DNA of 64,000 bases, from assembly GCF_007677725.1 (NCBI RefSeq), contig NZ_VEDF01000012.1, positions 58,573 to 122,572 on the forward strand. The letters are read 5' to 3'. The translations under genes were made by a program, and so were the position numbers. The notes below the pieces were generated by a model that worked only from the letters and a program-made list of their open reading frames with translations, searched no databases and was not told where the DNA came from. Of the stretch, positions 24,715 to 33,187 are shown piece by piece. Origin of the DNA: Pseudomonas sp. URMO17WK12:I11 (GTDB lineage Bacteria > Pseudomonadota > Gammaproteobacteria > Pseudomonadales > Pseudomonadaceae). Numbering within the stretch: the first letter of the stretch is position 1; each line of letters opens with the position of its first letter.

Positions 24715-25365
24715 TCAGTCAGTCGCCCTCTGCAGGCGCGCCGTCGGCGCCCCGCGCATGCTGCTGACCGCCAGTGCCGCCACCCAGAGCACACAGATGC
24801 CATAGTTGAGGCGCTGGTACAGGCCGAACAGCTGGCCGCTTTCGGCCGCCTGGGCCATCATCATCACGGTGAGCAGCGAGCCGATCAGGCATACCAATGA
24901 CCCTACGCTAAGCGCTCCGGAGCCCGCGAGGCGCGCCCCTAGCCAGACCCATAGCGCGCTGGCCACCGTCAGCGAGAGAAACATCACCAGCCCGCTCAGA
25001 TTGTGCAGGAGCTGCGAGGTGGAGGGATGTACTGGCGCGCAGCCTTGATCGCAGGCGAACACACCGGTGCCAAGGCTGCCGATACCGTGCAGGAGCACCA
25101 GCAGCGCGCTGGCCTGGGCAAGCCTGGAGCCCTGCCAGCGGCGCGCCAGCCCCCAGGCGAAGGCGATGAACAAGACGGCCAGCGGAAAGTTGTTGAGCGC
25201 CGCCGACCATGAATGGGTCGGCGCACCCACCGCGCCAAGCTGGCTCATCGCCTGTTGCAGGTGGTCGTAGCCAGGGTAGAACCTGGCGGTGAGCCAGACG
25301 CCTAGCAGCAACCACACTGGTATGAACAGGCCAGCGGCGAGCAGGACGCGGTCGAGCGCTTTCAT
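24715..25365 (-). CDS. DUF998 family membrane protein
   Basis: This 216-aa integral membrane protein has six hydrophobic helices. The YPGYDHLQQAMSQLGAVGAPTHSW segment after helix 1 is the signature region of DUF998, and HPSTSQLLHNLSG is a second conserved loop. I chose the ATG at 25365 (MKALDRVLL), with GGAAGG 10-15 bases upstream, and not the longer frame to 25467, which lacks a ribosome-binding site. The function is unknown. It is divergent from the FadR-type regulator. Confidence 0.75.
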   Translation of the reverse strand: MKALDRVLLAAGLFIPVWLLLGVWLTARFYPGYDHLQQAMSQLGAVGAPTHSWSAALNNFPLAVLFIAFAWGLARRWQGSRLAQASALLVLLHGIGSLGTGVFACDQGCAPVHPSTSQLLHNLSGLVMFLSLTVASALWVWLGARLAGSGALSVGSLVCLIGSLLTVMMMAQAAESGQLFGLYQRLNYGICVLWVAALAVSSMRGAPTARLQRATD

Positions 25366-25452
25366 AGGGGACTTCCTTCCTTGGAAAAGCGCCCACAGTA
25401 CGTGAGAATGCTGGCGCCTGCATGCAAATAAATAGCGCGTTGCGCGTATGTG

Positions 25453-25462
25453 ATCGTACAAC
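25453..25462. promoter_or_regulatory. Candidate operator ATCGTACAAC (regulator gene side)
   Basis: ATCGTACAAC lies just upstream of a TATGAT -10-like box (25472-25477) in front of the FadR-type regulator. The same decamer occurs upstream of kdgD at 32010-32019 and nowhere else that I noticed. Its form (TTGT-N3-A) resembles GntR/FadR-family operators. Autoregulation by the regulator encoded at 25509 is inferred. Confidence 0.55.
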
Positions 25463-25508
25463 TGCATGCGCTATGATGGCGGTTGTCTTTCAAGGTGAAA
25501 TACAGGGC

Positions 25509-26258
25509 ATGACAGAGCAGCAGGTACAGGCCAGGGTCCGGCGCAAGCCGCGCAGTCTGGCCCAGGAACTGGTCACGGTGCTGACCGAGCGCATCCGCAG
25601 CGGGCAGATCAAGCGCGGCGAGAAGCTGCCGACCGAGTCGCAGATCATGGCCGAAGAGGGCGTCAGCCGCACGGTGGTGCGTGAGGCCATCTCGCGGCTG
25701 CAAGCGGCCGGTCAGGTGGAAACGCGGCACGGCATCGGCACCTTCGTGCTGGACGCACCCACCACCGGCGGTTTTCGCATCGACCCCGCAACGGTGGTGA
25801 CGTTGCGCGAGGTGCTGGCGGTGCTGGAACTGCGGATCGCGCTGGAAATCGAGTCAGCCGGGCTGGCCGCGCAGCGCCGCAGCGATGAAGCGCTGGCTGG
25901 CATGCGCGCGGCGCTGGATGAGCTCAACGAGGGCGCGGCCCATGCCACTGACGCGGTGTCGGCGGATTTCCAGTTCCACCTGCGCATCGCCCAGGCCAGC
26001 GGCAACCATTACTTCGCCGACATCATCAATCACTTGGGCACCAGTATCATTCCCCGGACCCGTTTGAACTCGGCGCGTCTGGCCCATGATGACCAGGCGC
26101 ATTACATGAGCCGCCTGAGGCATGAGCACGAAGCGATTTATGAGGCGATCGCGCGAGGCGACAGTGAAGGGGCGAAGATGGCCATGCGCATGCACCTGAG
26201 CAACAGCCGCGAGCGCTTGCGCCAAGCCCATGAGCAGGCGCAAGCGCAGCCGGATTGA
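25509..26258 (+). CDS. GntR/FadR-family regulator of galactarate/glucarate genes
   Basis: This 249-aa regulator has an N-terminal GntR winged helix (about 15-80: LAQELVTVLTERIRSGQIKRGEKLPTE, then GVSRTVVREAISRLQAAGQVETRHGIGTFV) and an all-helical FCD effector domain (about 100-235) with the metal-ligand pattern D, H, H (FQFHLRIA, RHEHEAIYEAI, HLSNSRERL). I chose the ATG at 25509 because a promoter-like TATGAT lies upstream at 25472, inside the longer frame. It converges on the sugar-diacid operon, and a matching candidate operator stands before both this gene and kdgD. A sugar diacid or a downstream keto acid is the expected inducer. Confidence 0.83.
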   Translation: MTEQQVQARVRRKPRSLAQELVTVLTERIRSGQIKRGEKLPTESQIMAEEGVSRTVVREAISRLQAAGQVETRHGIGTFVLDAPTTGGFRIDPATVVTLREVLAVLELRIALEIESAGLAAQRRSDEALAGMRAALDELNEGAAHATDAVSADFQFHLRIAQASGNHYFADIINHLGTSIIPRTRLNSARLAHDDQAHYMSRLRHEHEAIYEAIARGDSEGAKMAMRMHLSNSRERLRQAHEQAQAQPD

Positions 26259-26267
26259 GTCATTGAC

Positions 26268-26300
26268 GATCGCTGGGGTTGCACAGCGCCCCCAGCGATC
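26268..26300. terminator. Bidirectional hairpin between regulator and dehydrogenase
   Basis: GATCGCTGGGG (26268-26278) pairs perfectly with CCCCAGCGATC (26290-26300), an 11-bp stem with an 11-base loop. It sits between convergent stops, 9 bases after the regulator and 17 before the dehydrogenase stop. Confidence 0.7.
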
Positions 26301-26317
26301 TCTCTACCTCACAGCCA

Positions 26318-27898
26318 TCAGACCGCTGCTTCGCTCCACTGGCCATTGACCAGGCGACGCAGCCCCAGCGGGTTTTCGTCGCGCAGCGCTTCAGGCAGCA
26401 GTGCCTGCGGGTAGTTCTGGTAGCAAACCGGGCGCAGGAAACGGTCGATGGCCAAGGTGCCGACCGAGGTGCCACGGGCATCGGAGGTGGCTGGGTAGGG
26501 GCCGCCATGGACCATGGCGTCACACACCTCGACCCCGGTTGGATAGCCGTTGACCAGGATCCGGCCAACCTTTTCTTCCAGCAGCGGCACGAGCCAGGCG
26601 TAGGCCTCGAAGTCTTCCGCCTCGCCGATCAAGGTGGCGGTCAACTGGCCGCGCAGGCCGCGCAGCGCCGCGCGCAGCTGAGCATCATCCTTGGCTTCGA
26701 CCGCGACCGTGGTTGGGCCGAACACCTCTTCCTGCAACAGCGGGTCTGAATCCACCAGCAGCCGCGCATCGGCCTTGAACAGCTGGGCGCGCGCCTGCTT
26801 GCCCTGTTGCGTCTGGCCGGCCAGGTGCTCGATACCGGCGTGGGCTTGCAGGTGCTCCAGGCCGCCCACGTAGCTGCGCAGACCCCCAGCGTTAAGCATG
26901 GTCTGGCCGGCCTGTTGCTCCAGGTGCTGGCCCAGATCGCTCAGCAGCTGGCTGAATTCTGCCGATTGCAGGCCGATCACCAAGCCTGGGTTGGTGCAGA
27001 ACTGCCCAGCGCCCATGCACACCGAGCCTGCCAGTTCACCGGCAATGGCCTTGCCACGCTTGGCCAAGGCGCCAGGCAGGACGATCACCGGATTGATGCT
27101 CGACATCTCGGCAAATACCGGGATTGGCTGCGCACGCTCTGCGGCCATGCGGCACAACGCATCGCCGCCCTTGAGCGAACCGGTGAAGCCTACGGCCTGG
27201 ATGGCCGGGTGCTTGACCAGCGGCTCACCGACGCCTGCGCCGAATACCATGTTGAATACACCCATGGGCATGCCGGTGCGCTCGGCGGCGCGCTGGATGG
27301 CACAACCCACCAGGTCGGCGGTCGCCATGTGCCCGCTGTGCGCCTTGAACACCACCGGGCAACCGGCGGCCAGGGCTGCGGCGGTGTCGCCACCAGCCGT
27401 AGAGAACGCCAGCGGGAAGTTGCTGGCGCCAAATACCGCGACCGGTCCGACACCGATGCGCATCTGGCGCAAATCGACCCGCGGCAGCGGCTGGCGGTCT
27501 GGCAGGGCAAGGTCGATGCGTGCGCCAAGGAAGTCGCCACGGCGCAGCACGTGGGCGAACAGGCGCATCTGCCCGCTGGTACGCCCGCGCTCGCCTTGGA
27601 TACGGGCGGCGGGCAGGGCGGTTTCACGGCAGACGATGGCGACGAAGGCGTCGTCCAGTTCGTCGAGCTCGGCGGCGATGGCGTCGAGGAATTCAGCGCG
27701 GCGGGCCGGGGCTAGCTGACGGTAGGTGACGAAGGCCGCCTGGGCCGCCTTGGCAGCCTGGTCGACTTCCGCCTCGGTCGCTTGCGCGAAGCTGTACGGC
27801 AGCGCTTCGCCAGTGGTGGCGTCCAGGCTCTGCAGGCGTTGCGAACCAGCGGCGCTGCGCTGGCCGGCGATGAAATTGTGGCCGAGGATCTCAGGCAT
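26318..27898 (-). CDS. 2-oxoglutarate semialdehyde dehydrogenase (NADP+)
   Basis: This 526-aa aldehyde dehydrogenase oxidises alpha-ketoglutarate semialdehyde to 2-oxoglutarate, the final step of galactarate/glucarate breakdown. The nucleophilic Cys is in GAGQFCTNPGLV and the general base Glu in VFAEMSSINPVIVLP. The N-terminal GHNFIAGQRSAAGS is typical of this subfamily, which is longer than common 480-aa dehydrogenases. I chose the ATG at 27898, preceded by AGGAG, over the longer frame from 27937. It is last of four co-oriented genes (kdgD, transporter, garD, this gene), 45 bases after garD. Confidence 0.9.
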   Translation of the reverse strand: MPEILGHNFIAGQRSAAGSQRLQSLDATTGEALPYSFAQATEAEVDQAAKAAQAAFVTYRQLAPARRAEFLDAIAAELDELDDAFVAIVCRETALPAARIQGERGRTSGQMRLFAHVLRRGDFLGARIDLALPDRQPLPRVDLRQMRIGVGPVAVFGASNFPLAFSTAGGDTAAALAAGCPVVFKAHSGHMATADLVGCAIQRAAERTGMPMGVFNMVFGAGVGEPLVKHPAIQAVGFTGSLKGGDALCRMAAERAQPIPVFAEMSSINPVIVLPGALAKRGKAIAGELAGSVCMGAGQFCTNPGLVIGLQSAEFSQLLSDLGQHLEQQAGQTMLNAGGLRSYVGGLEHLQAHAGIEHLAGQTQQGKQARAQLFKADARLLVDSDPLLQEEVFGPTTVAVEAKDDAQLRAALRGLRGQLTATLIGEAEDFEAYAWLVPLLEEKVGRILVNGYPTGVEVCDAMVHGGPYPATSDARGTSVGTLAIDRFLRPVCYQNYPQALLPEALRDENPLGLRRLVNGQWSEAAV

Positions 27899-27943
27899 GG
27901 GGTTACTCCTGTAGATGAGTGAAGGAAAAATCAGCAACGAGCA

Positions 27944-29497
27944 TCAGGTAATCGGTGCCGGGTTGAACAGCGTGATGTCGTTATGCAGGCGGTGTCGTTC
28001 GGCCCAGGTCTGTTTGCGGCCACTGGCGACGTCCAGGTAGTAGTGGAACAGCTCCCAACCCAGCTCCTCGATACTCGAGCGGCCGCTGGCGATGCGCCCG
28101 GCGTCGATGTCGATCAGGTCCGGCCAGCGCTGCGCCAGTTCGGTACGTGTGCACACCTTGACCACTGGGGCCATGGCCAGGCCATAAGGTGTGCCGCGCC
28201 CGGTGGTGAACACGTGCAGGTTCATCCCGGCGGCCAGTTGCAGGGTGCCGCAAACAAAGTCGCTGGCCGGCGTTGCGCAGAAGATCAGGCCTTTGCGCTC
28301 GACGCGCTCGCCCGGGCCGAGCACGCCCTGAATGGCGCCACTGCCAGACTTGACGATGGAACCGAGGGACTTTTCGACGATGTTCGACAGGCCGCCTTTC
28401 TTGTTGCCTGGCGTGGTGTTGGCGCTGCGATCGGCCGCGCCTTGTTGCAAGTAGCGGTCGTACCAGTCCATCTCACGCACCAGCGCCTCGGCGACCTGCT
28501 GATTCTCGGCGCGCGAGGTCAGCATGTAGATGGCATCGCGCACCTCGGTGACTTCCGAGAACAATACCGTGGCACCTGCGCGCACCAGCAGGTCGGCGGC
28601 AAAACCGAGCGCAGGATTGGCGGTGATGCCGGAAAACGCATCGCTGCCACCGCATTGCATGCCCAGGATCAGTTCGCTGGCAGGCACCGTCTCGCGGCGG
28701 CGCTGATCGAGCTTGTTCAGGCGCGTTTCGGCCAGCGCCATGATCTGCTCGATCATCTCGGCAAAGCCCAGGCTGGCGTCCTGCAGGCGATACAGCCAGG
28801 GCTCGCTGAGGTCGACCGAAGGGTCGTTGTCATGCATCACCTGGCCCGCCTGCAGCTTCTCGCAGCCCAGGCTGATCACCAGCGCTTCGCCACCCAGGTT
28901 GGGGTTGCGCGCCAGGTTGCGAACCGTGCGAATGGGGATGTAGGCATCGCGCGCATTGATCGCCACGCCGCAGCCATAGCTGTGGGTGAGGGCGACCACG
29001 TCGTCGACGTGCGGGTATTTAGGCAACAACTCGGCGCGGATGCGCTTGACCGCGTGTTCGAGCACGCCAGTCACGCACTGCACGGTGGTCGTGATGCCGA
29101 GAATGTTACGCGTGCCGACCGTGCCGTCGGCGTTGCGGTAACCCTCGAAGGTGAAGCCTTGCAAAGGTGGCAACGCATCGGGCACCGCATCGCAGCGCGG
29201 CAGGCTGTCCAGCTCGGGCGCAGCAGGCATGGCCAACTGGCTTTCCTGCACCCAGCTGCCTTGACGCAGGTCTTGCAGCGCATAGCCGATGATCTGGCCG
29301 TAGCGGCGCACCGCTTCGCCCTTGGCGATCGGCACGGTGGCGACCTTGTGGCTCTGTGGCACGCCCTCGACCAGGGTCAAGCCGTCGGCGAAGCGGGCGC
29401 CTTCGCCCAGGCCGCCATCGTTGACCACCACCACGACATTGTCATCGTCGTGCAGGCGGACGTAGCGGGGCGAGTCGGAGTGTTCGATCAACTGCAT
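27944..29497 (-). CDS. garD: Galactarate dehydratase GarD
   Basis: This 517-aa cytosolic dehydratase converts galactarate to 5-dehydro-4-deoxyglucarate. An N-terminal SAF domain (about 1-90) is followed by the UxaA/GarD catalytic region, with THSYGCGVAINARDAYIPIRTVRNLARNPN, a cysteine-bearing SLGCEKLQ, and LILGMQCGGSDAFSGITANPALG. The length fits E. coli GarD (523 aa). It lies between the transporter and the semialdehyde dehydrogenase and feeds KdgD, encoded in the same operon. No strong ribosome-binding site is seen before the ATG at 29497; CAAGTAGGGCCC is the nearest purine-rich stretch. Confidence 0.92.
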   Translation of the reverse strand: MQLIEHSDSPRYVRLHDDDNVVVVVNDGGLGEGARFADGLTLVEGVPQSHKVATVPIAKGEAVRRYGQIIGYALQDLRQGSWVQESQLAMPAAPELDSLPRCDAVPDALPPLQGFTFEGYRNADGTVGTRNILGITTTVQCVTGVLEHAVKRIRAELLPKYPHVDDVVALTHSYGCGVAINARDAYIPIRTVRNLARNPNLGGEALVISLGCEKLQAGQVMHDNDPSVDLSEPWLYRLQDASLGFAEMIEQIMALAETRLNKLDQRRRETVPASELILGMQCGGSDAFSGITANPALGFAADLLVRAGATVLFSEVTEVRDAIYMLTSRAENQQVAEALVREMDWYDRYLQQGAADRSANTTPGNKKGGLSNIVEKSLGSIVKSGSGAIQGVLGPGERVERKGLIFCATPASDFVCGTLQLAAGMNLHVFTTGRGTPYGLAMAPVVKVCTRTELAQRWPDLIDIDAGRIASGRSSIEELGWELFHYYLDVASGRKQTWAERHRLHNDITLFNPAPIT

Positions 29498-29575
29498 GTG
29501 TGGGCCCTACTTGTCAGGTTCTCAGGCTTTTGTACATCCGCCCGCGGCGGCAGAGGCCGGCGCGGGCGTGTCACT

Positions 29576-30937
29576 TCAGGGTCGCGAGCTGGCCAGTTGC
29601 GTGGCGGCTGGCTCAGGCTCGGGCTTAGGGTCATCCTCGCGCAGCTCGATGCGCTTGATGGGACCTACGATCACCAGGTAGCTGAACACCGCTACCAAGG
29701 CATTGGCGCCCACATACACCAACGCCCATTTGAACGAGCCAGTGGCGCTGATGATGTAGCCGATGACGATCGGTGTAGTGATCGAGGCGATGTTGCCGAA
29801 GGTGTTGAACAACCCCCCGGACAGCCCGGCGATCTGCTTGGGCGAGGTGTCGGCGACCACCGCCCAGCCCAGCGCACCGATGCCTTTGCCGAAGAAAGCC
29901 AGGGTCATGAAGCCCACCACCATCCATTCGGCGTCGACATAGTTGCAGAACACCATGGTGGTGGAGAGCATCAGGCCGCAGACGATCGGCAGCTTGCGCG
30001 AGAAGGTCAGCGAATTGCCGCGACGCAGCAGCCAGTCGGAAATCACCCCGCCCAGTACCCCGCCGATGAAGCCGCACACGGCCGGCAAAGAGGCGATGAA
30101 GCCCGCCTTGAGGATGGTCATGCCGCGCTCCTGCACCAGGTACACCGGGAACCAGGTGAGGAAGAAGTAGGTAATGGCGTTGATGCAGTACTGGCCCAGG
30201 TAGACGCCCAGGAGCATGCGGCTGGTCAGCAATTGCTTGATGTAGCCCCACTTGGGGCCGTCGTTGCCGCGCTTCTGGTCCATGTCGACCAGGCCGCCGT
30301 TGTGCTCGATGTGCTCGAGTTCGGCGGGGCTGATGCGCGGATGCTGACGCGGGTTGTAGATGGTTTTGAGCCAGACCATGGAAAACACGATGCCCAGTGC
30401 GCCCATGACCACGAACACGTGCTCCCAGCCGAAGCTGAACACGATCCAGCCCATGATCGGTGCGAATAGGGCGGTGGCGAAGTACTGCGCCGAGTTGAAG
30501 ATCGCCGACGCGGTGCCGCGTTCCTGGGTCGGGAACCAGGCGGCGACGATGCGCGCGTTGCCGGGGAACGAAGGCGCCTCGGCGAAACCAACCAGAAACC
30601 GCAAAGTGAACAGCGTGACCACGGCCCAGGCCACGGGCAGACCGCCGACGAAGCCCTGCAGGAGGGTGAACAGCGACCAGGTGAAGATGCTGAAGGCGTA
30701 GACGTTTTTCGAGCCGAAGCGGTCCAGCAACCAGCCACCGGGGATCTGCCCGGCGACGTAAGCCCATCCGAAGGCGGAGAAAATATAACCAAGGGTGACG
30801 GCGTCGATGCCGAGGTCTTTCTGCAGGCTGGAGCCTGCAATCGCGATGGTTGCTCGGTCTGCGTAGTTGATCGTGGTCACCAGGAACAGCATGAACAGGA
30901 TCAGGTAGCGCACATGCGTCTTTTTAGTCGCTTGCAT
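29576..30937 (-). CDS. gudP: MFS glucarate/galactarate importer (GudP-like)
   Basis: This 453-aa, 12-helix major-facilitator protein belongs to the anion:cation symporter (phthalate permease) group. Its N-terminus RYLILFMLFLVTTINYADRATIAIAGSSLQKDLGID is nearly diagnostic for GudP/GarP-type hexarate transporters, and GGWLLDRFGSKNVYAFSIFTWSLF is the loop 2-3 motif. It should bring in D-glucarate and/or galactarate by proton symport. GGGAG precedes the ATG at 30937. It is second in the kdgD-gudP-garD-dehydrogenase operon, and an A-rich Crc-type motif lies 20 bases upstream. Confidence 0.88.
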   Translation of the reverse strand: MQATKKTHVRYLILFMLFLVTTINYADRATIAIAGSSLQKDLGIDAVTLGYIFSAFGWAYVAGQIPGGWLLDRFGSKNVYAFSIFTWSLFTLLQGFVGGLPVAWAVVTLFTLRFLVGFAEAPSFPGNARIVAAWFPTQERGTASAIFNSAQYFATALFAPIMGWIVFSFGWEHVFVVMGALGIVFSMVWLKTIYNPRQHPRISPAELEHIEHNGGLVDMDQKRGNDGPKWGYIKQLLTSRMLLGVYLGQYCINAITYFFLTWFPVYLVQERGMTILKAGFIASLPAVCGFIGGVLGGVISDWLLRRGNSLTFSRKLPIVCGLMLSTTMVFCNYVDAEWMVVGFMTLAFFGKGIGALGWAVVADTSPKQIAGLSGGLFNTFGNIASITTPIVIGYIISATGSFKWALVYVGANALVAVFSYLVIVGPIKRIELREDDPKPEPEPAATQLASSRP

Positions 30938-30956
30938 GCTGTAAATCTCCCACTAG

Positions 30957-30964
30957 TTATTTTT
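30957..30964 (-). promoter_or_regulatory. Candidate Crc/Hfq motif (AAAAATAA) before gudP
   Basis: On the mRNA the octamer AAAAATAA fits the catabolite-activity motif AANAAYAA and lies about 20 bases before the start codon, beside the ribosome-binding site. In Pseudomonas, Hfq with Crc binds such sites to block translation during catabolite repression. Confidence 0.5.
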
Positions 30965-31038
30965 GTGCGGGCTCACGAGTTGTAGCCGGAGCGGGCTGGC
31001 CCACTCCGGTTGCGGCATTGGCAGGCCGCGGGGTGCGC

Positions 31039-31950
31039 TTATTGCGGACCCATCTTGTCCATCAGTGCGGCGAGCATTTCGTATTCTTCGCCGGTCAGGT
31101 CGGTCAGTGGCGTGCGTACTGGGCCTGCGTCGTAGCCGGCCAGCTTGGCCCCGGCCTTGACGATGCTGACGGCGTAGCCGGCCTTGCGGTTGCGGATGTC
31201 CAGGTAAGGCAGGAAGAAATCATCGATCAGCTTGGCCACGGTGGCGTGATCGTCCCGCGCGATGGCGTGGTAGAAGTCCATCGCGGTCTTGGGTACGAAG
31301 TTGAACACGGCCGAGGAATAGACCGGCACACCCAGCGCTTTGTAGGCCGCAGCATACACTTCGGCGGTCGGCAGGCCACCCAGGTAGCTGAAGCGATCAC
31401 CCAGGCGGCGACGGATCGACACCATCAGCTCGATGTCGCCCAGGCCATCCTTGTAACCAATCAGGTTCGGGCAGCGCTCGGCCAACTGCTCGAGCAGGTT
31501 GGCATTGAGGCGGCAGACGTTGCGGTTGTACACCACTACGCCGATGTTGACCGACTTGCACACCGCCTCGACATGGGCGGCGACGCCGTCCTGGCTCGCT
31601 TCGGTCAGGTAGTGCGGCAGCAGCAACAGGCCCTTGGCGCCCAGGCGCTCGGCCTCTTGAGCGTATTCGATGGCCTGGCGGGTCGAGCCACCGACGCCTG
31701 CCAGGATGGGTACCGAGGTCGCGCAGGTGTCGACGGCAGTCTTGATCACCTGGCTGTACTCGCTGGCCGCCAGGGAGAAGAACTCACCGGTGCCACCGGC
31801 GGCGAACAGCGCGCTGGCGCCGTACGGGGCGAGCCATTCCAGGCGCTTGATGTAGCCTGCCTGGTTGAAATCGCCTTGGGCGTTGAAGTCGGTGACCGGG
31901 AAAGACAGCAGGCCGTGGGAGAGGATGGATTTCAGTTCTTGTGGCGTCAT
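31039..31950 (-). CDS. kdgD: 5-dehydro-4-deoxyglucarate dehydratase KdgD
   Basis: This 303-aa (beta/alpha)8-barrel enzyme of the DapA/NAL family converts 5-dehydro-4-deoxy-D-glucarate to 2-oxoglutarate semialdehyde, CO2 and water. The Schiff-base Lys is in LIGYKDGLGDIELM, the catalytic Tyr in IGVVVYNRNVCRL, and the carboxylate-binding GGTGEF in the N-terminal third. I chose the ATG at 31950 (MTPQELKSILS, the conserved family start); an ATG four codons upstream sits directly on its AGGA. It is first gene of the operon, with a candidate operator about 60 bases upstream. Confidence 0.92.
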   Translation of the reverse strand: MTPQELKSILSHGLLSFPVTDFNAQGDFNQAGYIKRLEWLAPYGASALFAAGGTGEFFSLAASEYSQVIKTAVDTCATSVPILAGVGGSTRQAIEYAQEAERLGAKGLLLLPHYLTEASQDGVAAHVEAVCKSVNIGVVVYNRNVCRLNANLLEQLAERCPNLIGYKDGLGDIELMVSIRRRLGDRFSYLGGLPTAEVYAAAYKALGVPVYSSAVFNFVPKTAMDFYHAIARDDHATVAKLIDDFFLPYLDIRNRKAGYAVSIVKAGAKLAGYDAGPVRTPLTDLTGEEYEMLAALMDKMGPQ

Positions 31951-31957
31951 TGTTATT
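31950..31957 (-). promoter_or_regulatory. Candidate Crc/Hfq motif (AATAACAA) at the kdgD start
   Basis: The mRNA reads AATAACAATG: a perfect AANAAYAA motif whose last A is the first base of the kdgD start codon. Binding there would directly block initiation. It fits catabolite repression of a secondary carbon source. Confidence 0.5.
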
Positions 31958-32009
31958 GGCATCCTGTGGCGCTTGGGGTGTAGGTGATGTGCTGCGGTGG
32001 AGGTAAGTT

Positions 32010-32019
32010 ATCGTACAAC
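32010..32019. promoter_or_regulatory. Candidate operator ATCGTACAAC (kdgD side)
   Basis: The region reads GTTATCGTACAAC on the plus strand, an imperfect dyad (GTT...AAC outer arms) about 60 bases upstream of kdgD. It shares ATCGTACAAC with the site before the FadR-type regulator gene. It is the probable control site of the whole galactarate/glucarate operon. Confidence 0.55.
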
Positions 32020-32076
32020 CTCGGCTGTGGCTAGTCCCTGTGGGAGAAAATTTTCTGCAAATGGCCCGCCGCTTTC

Positions 32077-32142
32077 GCGGCTTATCGCGAGCTGCGCTCG
32101 CTCCTACGCTCGTAGAAGCGAGCGCAGCTCGCGATAAGCCGC
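32077..32142. repeat. Long perfect inverted repeat (26-bp stem)
   Basis: The 26 bases 32077-32102 are the exact reverse complement of 32117-32142. The 14-base centre can add four more pairs (CTAC/GTAG). This is far longer than an ordinary terminator, and the arms (GCGGCTTATCGCGAGC...) resemble P. putida REP units arranged head to head. It lies upstream of kdgD and downstream of the minus-strand amidotransferase gene. Confidence 0.85.
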
Positions 32143-32198
32143 ACGGGCAGGCGCATAAAAGCGCAGCCCGCGATAAGCCGCACGGGCAGGCGCATAAG
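32121..32198. repeat. Two tandem 39-bp units
   Basis: Positions 32121-32159 and 32160-32198 are direct tandem copies with two mismatches. The unit begins AGCGCAG and contains CGATAAGCCGCACGGGCAGG. The first unit overlaps the right arm of the long inverted repeat, so the tract looks like an amplified REP-type element. The rest of this gap, to 32377, carries only a GC-rich dyad (GGGGGCGGCCTTGCGCCGCCCC near 32325), a plausible terminator for the gene upstream of kdgD. Confidence 0.8.
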
Positions 32199-32377
32199 AC
32201 GCCAGACGGCCACAGGGCAGTCATCATATCTCTTGGGAAAAAAAGATCGCGGAGACAGGCACGCGCCCGCCGCCCGCATCCACGGGAGGTGTTCTGGGAC
32301 CAGCAGAGGGTGACCGGGGAAGCGGGGGCGGCCTTGCGCCGCCCCGCGATCAAAGCTAACGAAGCTGAATCAGCGGA

Positions 32378-33187
32378 TCAGGCGGCCTGCTGGCGCTTGA
32401 TCTGGGCTTTGCGCACCTGGGCGCGGCAGGCATCGCCGAAGGCCTGGAAGATCTTGATCGAGTCTGGGTTGCTCGCCGCCTGCCACTCCGGGTGCCACTG
32501 CACCGCGAACAGGAAAGGCGAAAGGCTCGGTGCGTGAATCGCCTCGACCAAACCGTCTTCGGCACGGGCGATGGCTTCGATTCCCTGACCGAGATTGCGC
32601 AGGCCCTGGCCGTGCAACGAGTTCACACGAATCTGATCGGTGCCCAACGTTTCATGCAACCAGCTGCCAGGTTCGATGGTCACGCTGTGGACCTGGGCGT
32701 ATTGCACCTCGACCGGATCTTCCGGGTTTTCCCGGTGATCGTTGAAGCCAGGTTCGGCGTAGACCTTCTGGTAGATGTCGCCGCCCAGGGCCACGTTGAT
32801 TTCCTGCATGCCGCGGCAGACCCCGAAAATCGGCAGGCCACGCTTGAGCGCTGCCTTGACCAGCGGGATATCGAACAGGTCGCGGTTCTTGTCCTGACCC
32901 TTGCCCGGCGTTTGGTTTTCCTGGCCGTACAGGGCAGGGTCGATGTTGCTGCCGGCACCGGTCAGGTACACACCGTCGGCCATGTCCAGATAGGTCTGCA
33001 GATCCTCGATGCCACAGCAAGTAGGCACCAGGACCGGGACGCAATCGGCGAAGTCGACCAGCGGGGTGATGTATTTGTGGGTCATGACCTGATAATCATG
33101 GCCTTTGCGCTCTTGGCTACCCATGGTCATCAGGACGACGGGTTTGCGCAGGGAAGGTTGCTTGTTGCCAATGTTGCTGTTGGACAT
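32378..33187 (-). CDS. Gamma-glutamyl-GABA hydrolase-like class I amidotransferase (PuuD/SpuA type)
   Basis: This 269-aa cytosolic peptidase C26 protein probably hydrolyses a gamma-glutamyl amide such as gamma-glutamyl-GABA. The catalytic triad is visible: C124 in IFGVCRGMQEIN, and His and Glu in FAVQWHPEWQ. LHGQGLRNL and GAGSNIDPALYG are also typical of PuuD-like proteins. The start ATG at 33187 yields MSNSNIGNKQP. It is divergent from dpkA. In P. putida a similar gene lies near lysine and sugar-diacid genes, so the physiological substrate is not certain. Confidence 0.84.
   Translation of the reverse strand: MSNSNIGNKQPSLRKPVVLMTMGSQERKGHDYQVMTHKYITPLVDFADCVPVLVPTCCGIEDLQTYLDMADGVYLTGAGSNIDPALYGQENQTPGKGQDKNRDLFDIPLVKAALKRGLPIFGVCRGMQEINVALGGDIYQKVYAEPGFNDHRENPEDPVEVQYAQVHSVTIEPGSWLHETLGTDQIRVNSLHGQGLRNLGQGIEAIARAEDGLVEAIHAPSLSPFLFAVQWHPEWQAASNPDSIKIFQAFGDACRAQVRKAQIKRQQAA

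Noticed and set aside
27983..30469. 828-residue open frame on the plus strand opposite garD and the MFS gene
   Set aside because: It lies antisense to two well-supported genes with family motifs, and its composition is the usual high-GC shadow. The same applies to long antisense frames at 7818-9368, 34423-36240 and 39707-41695.
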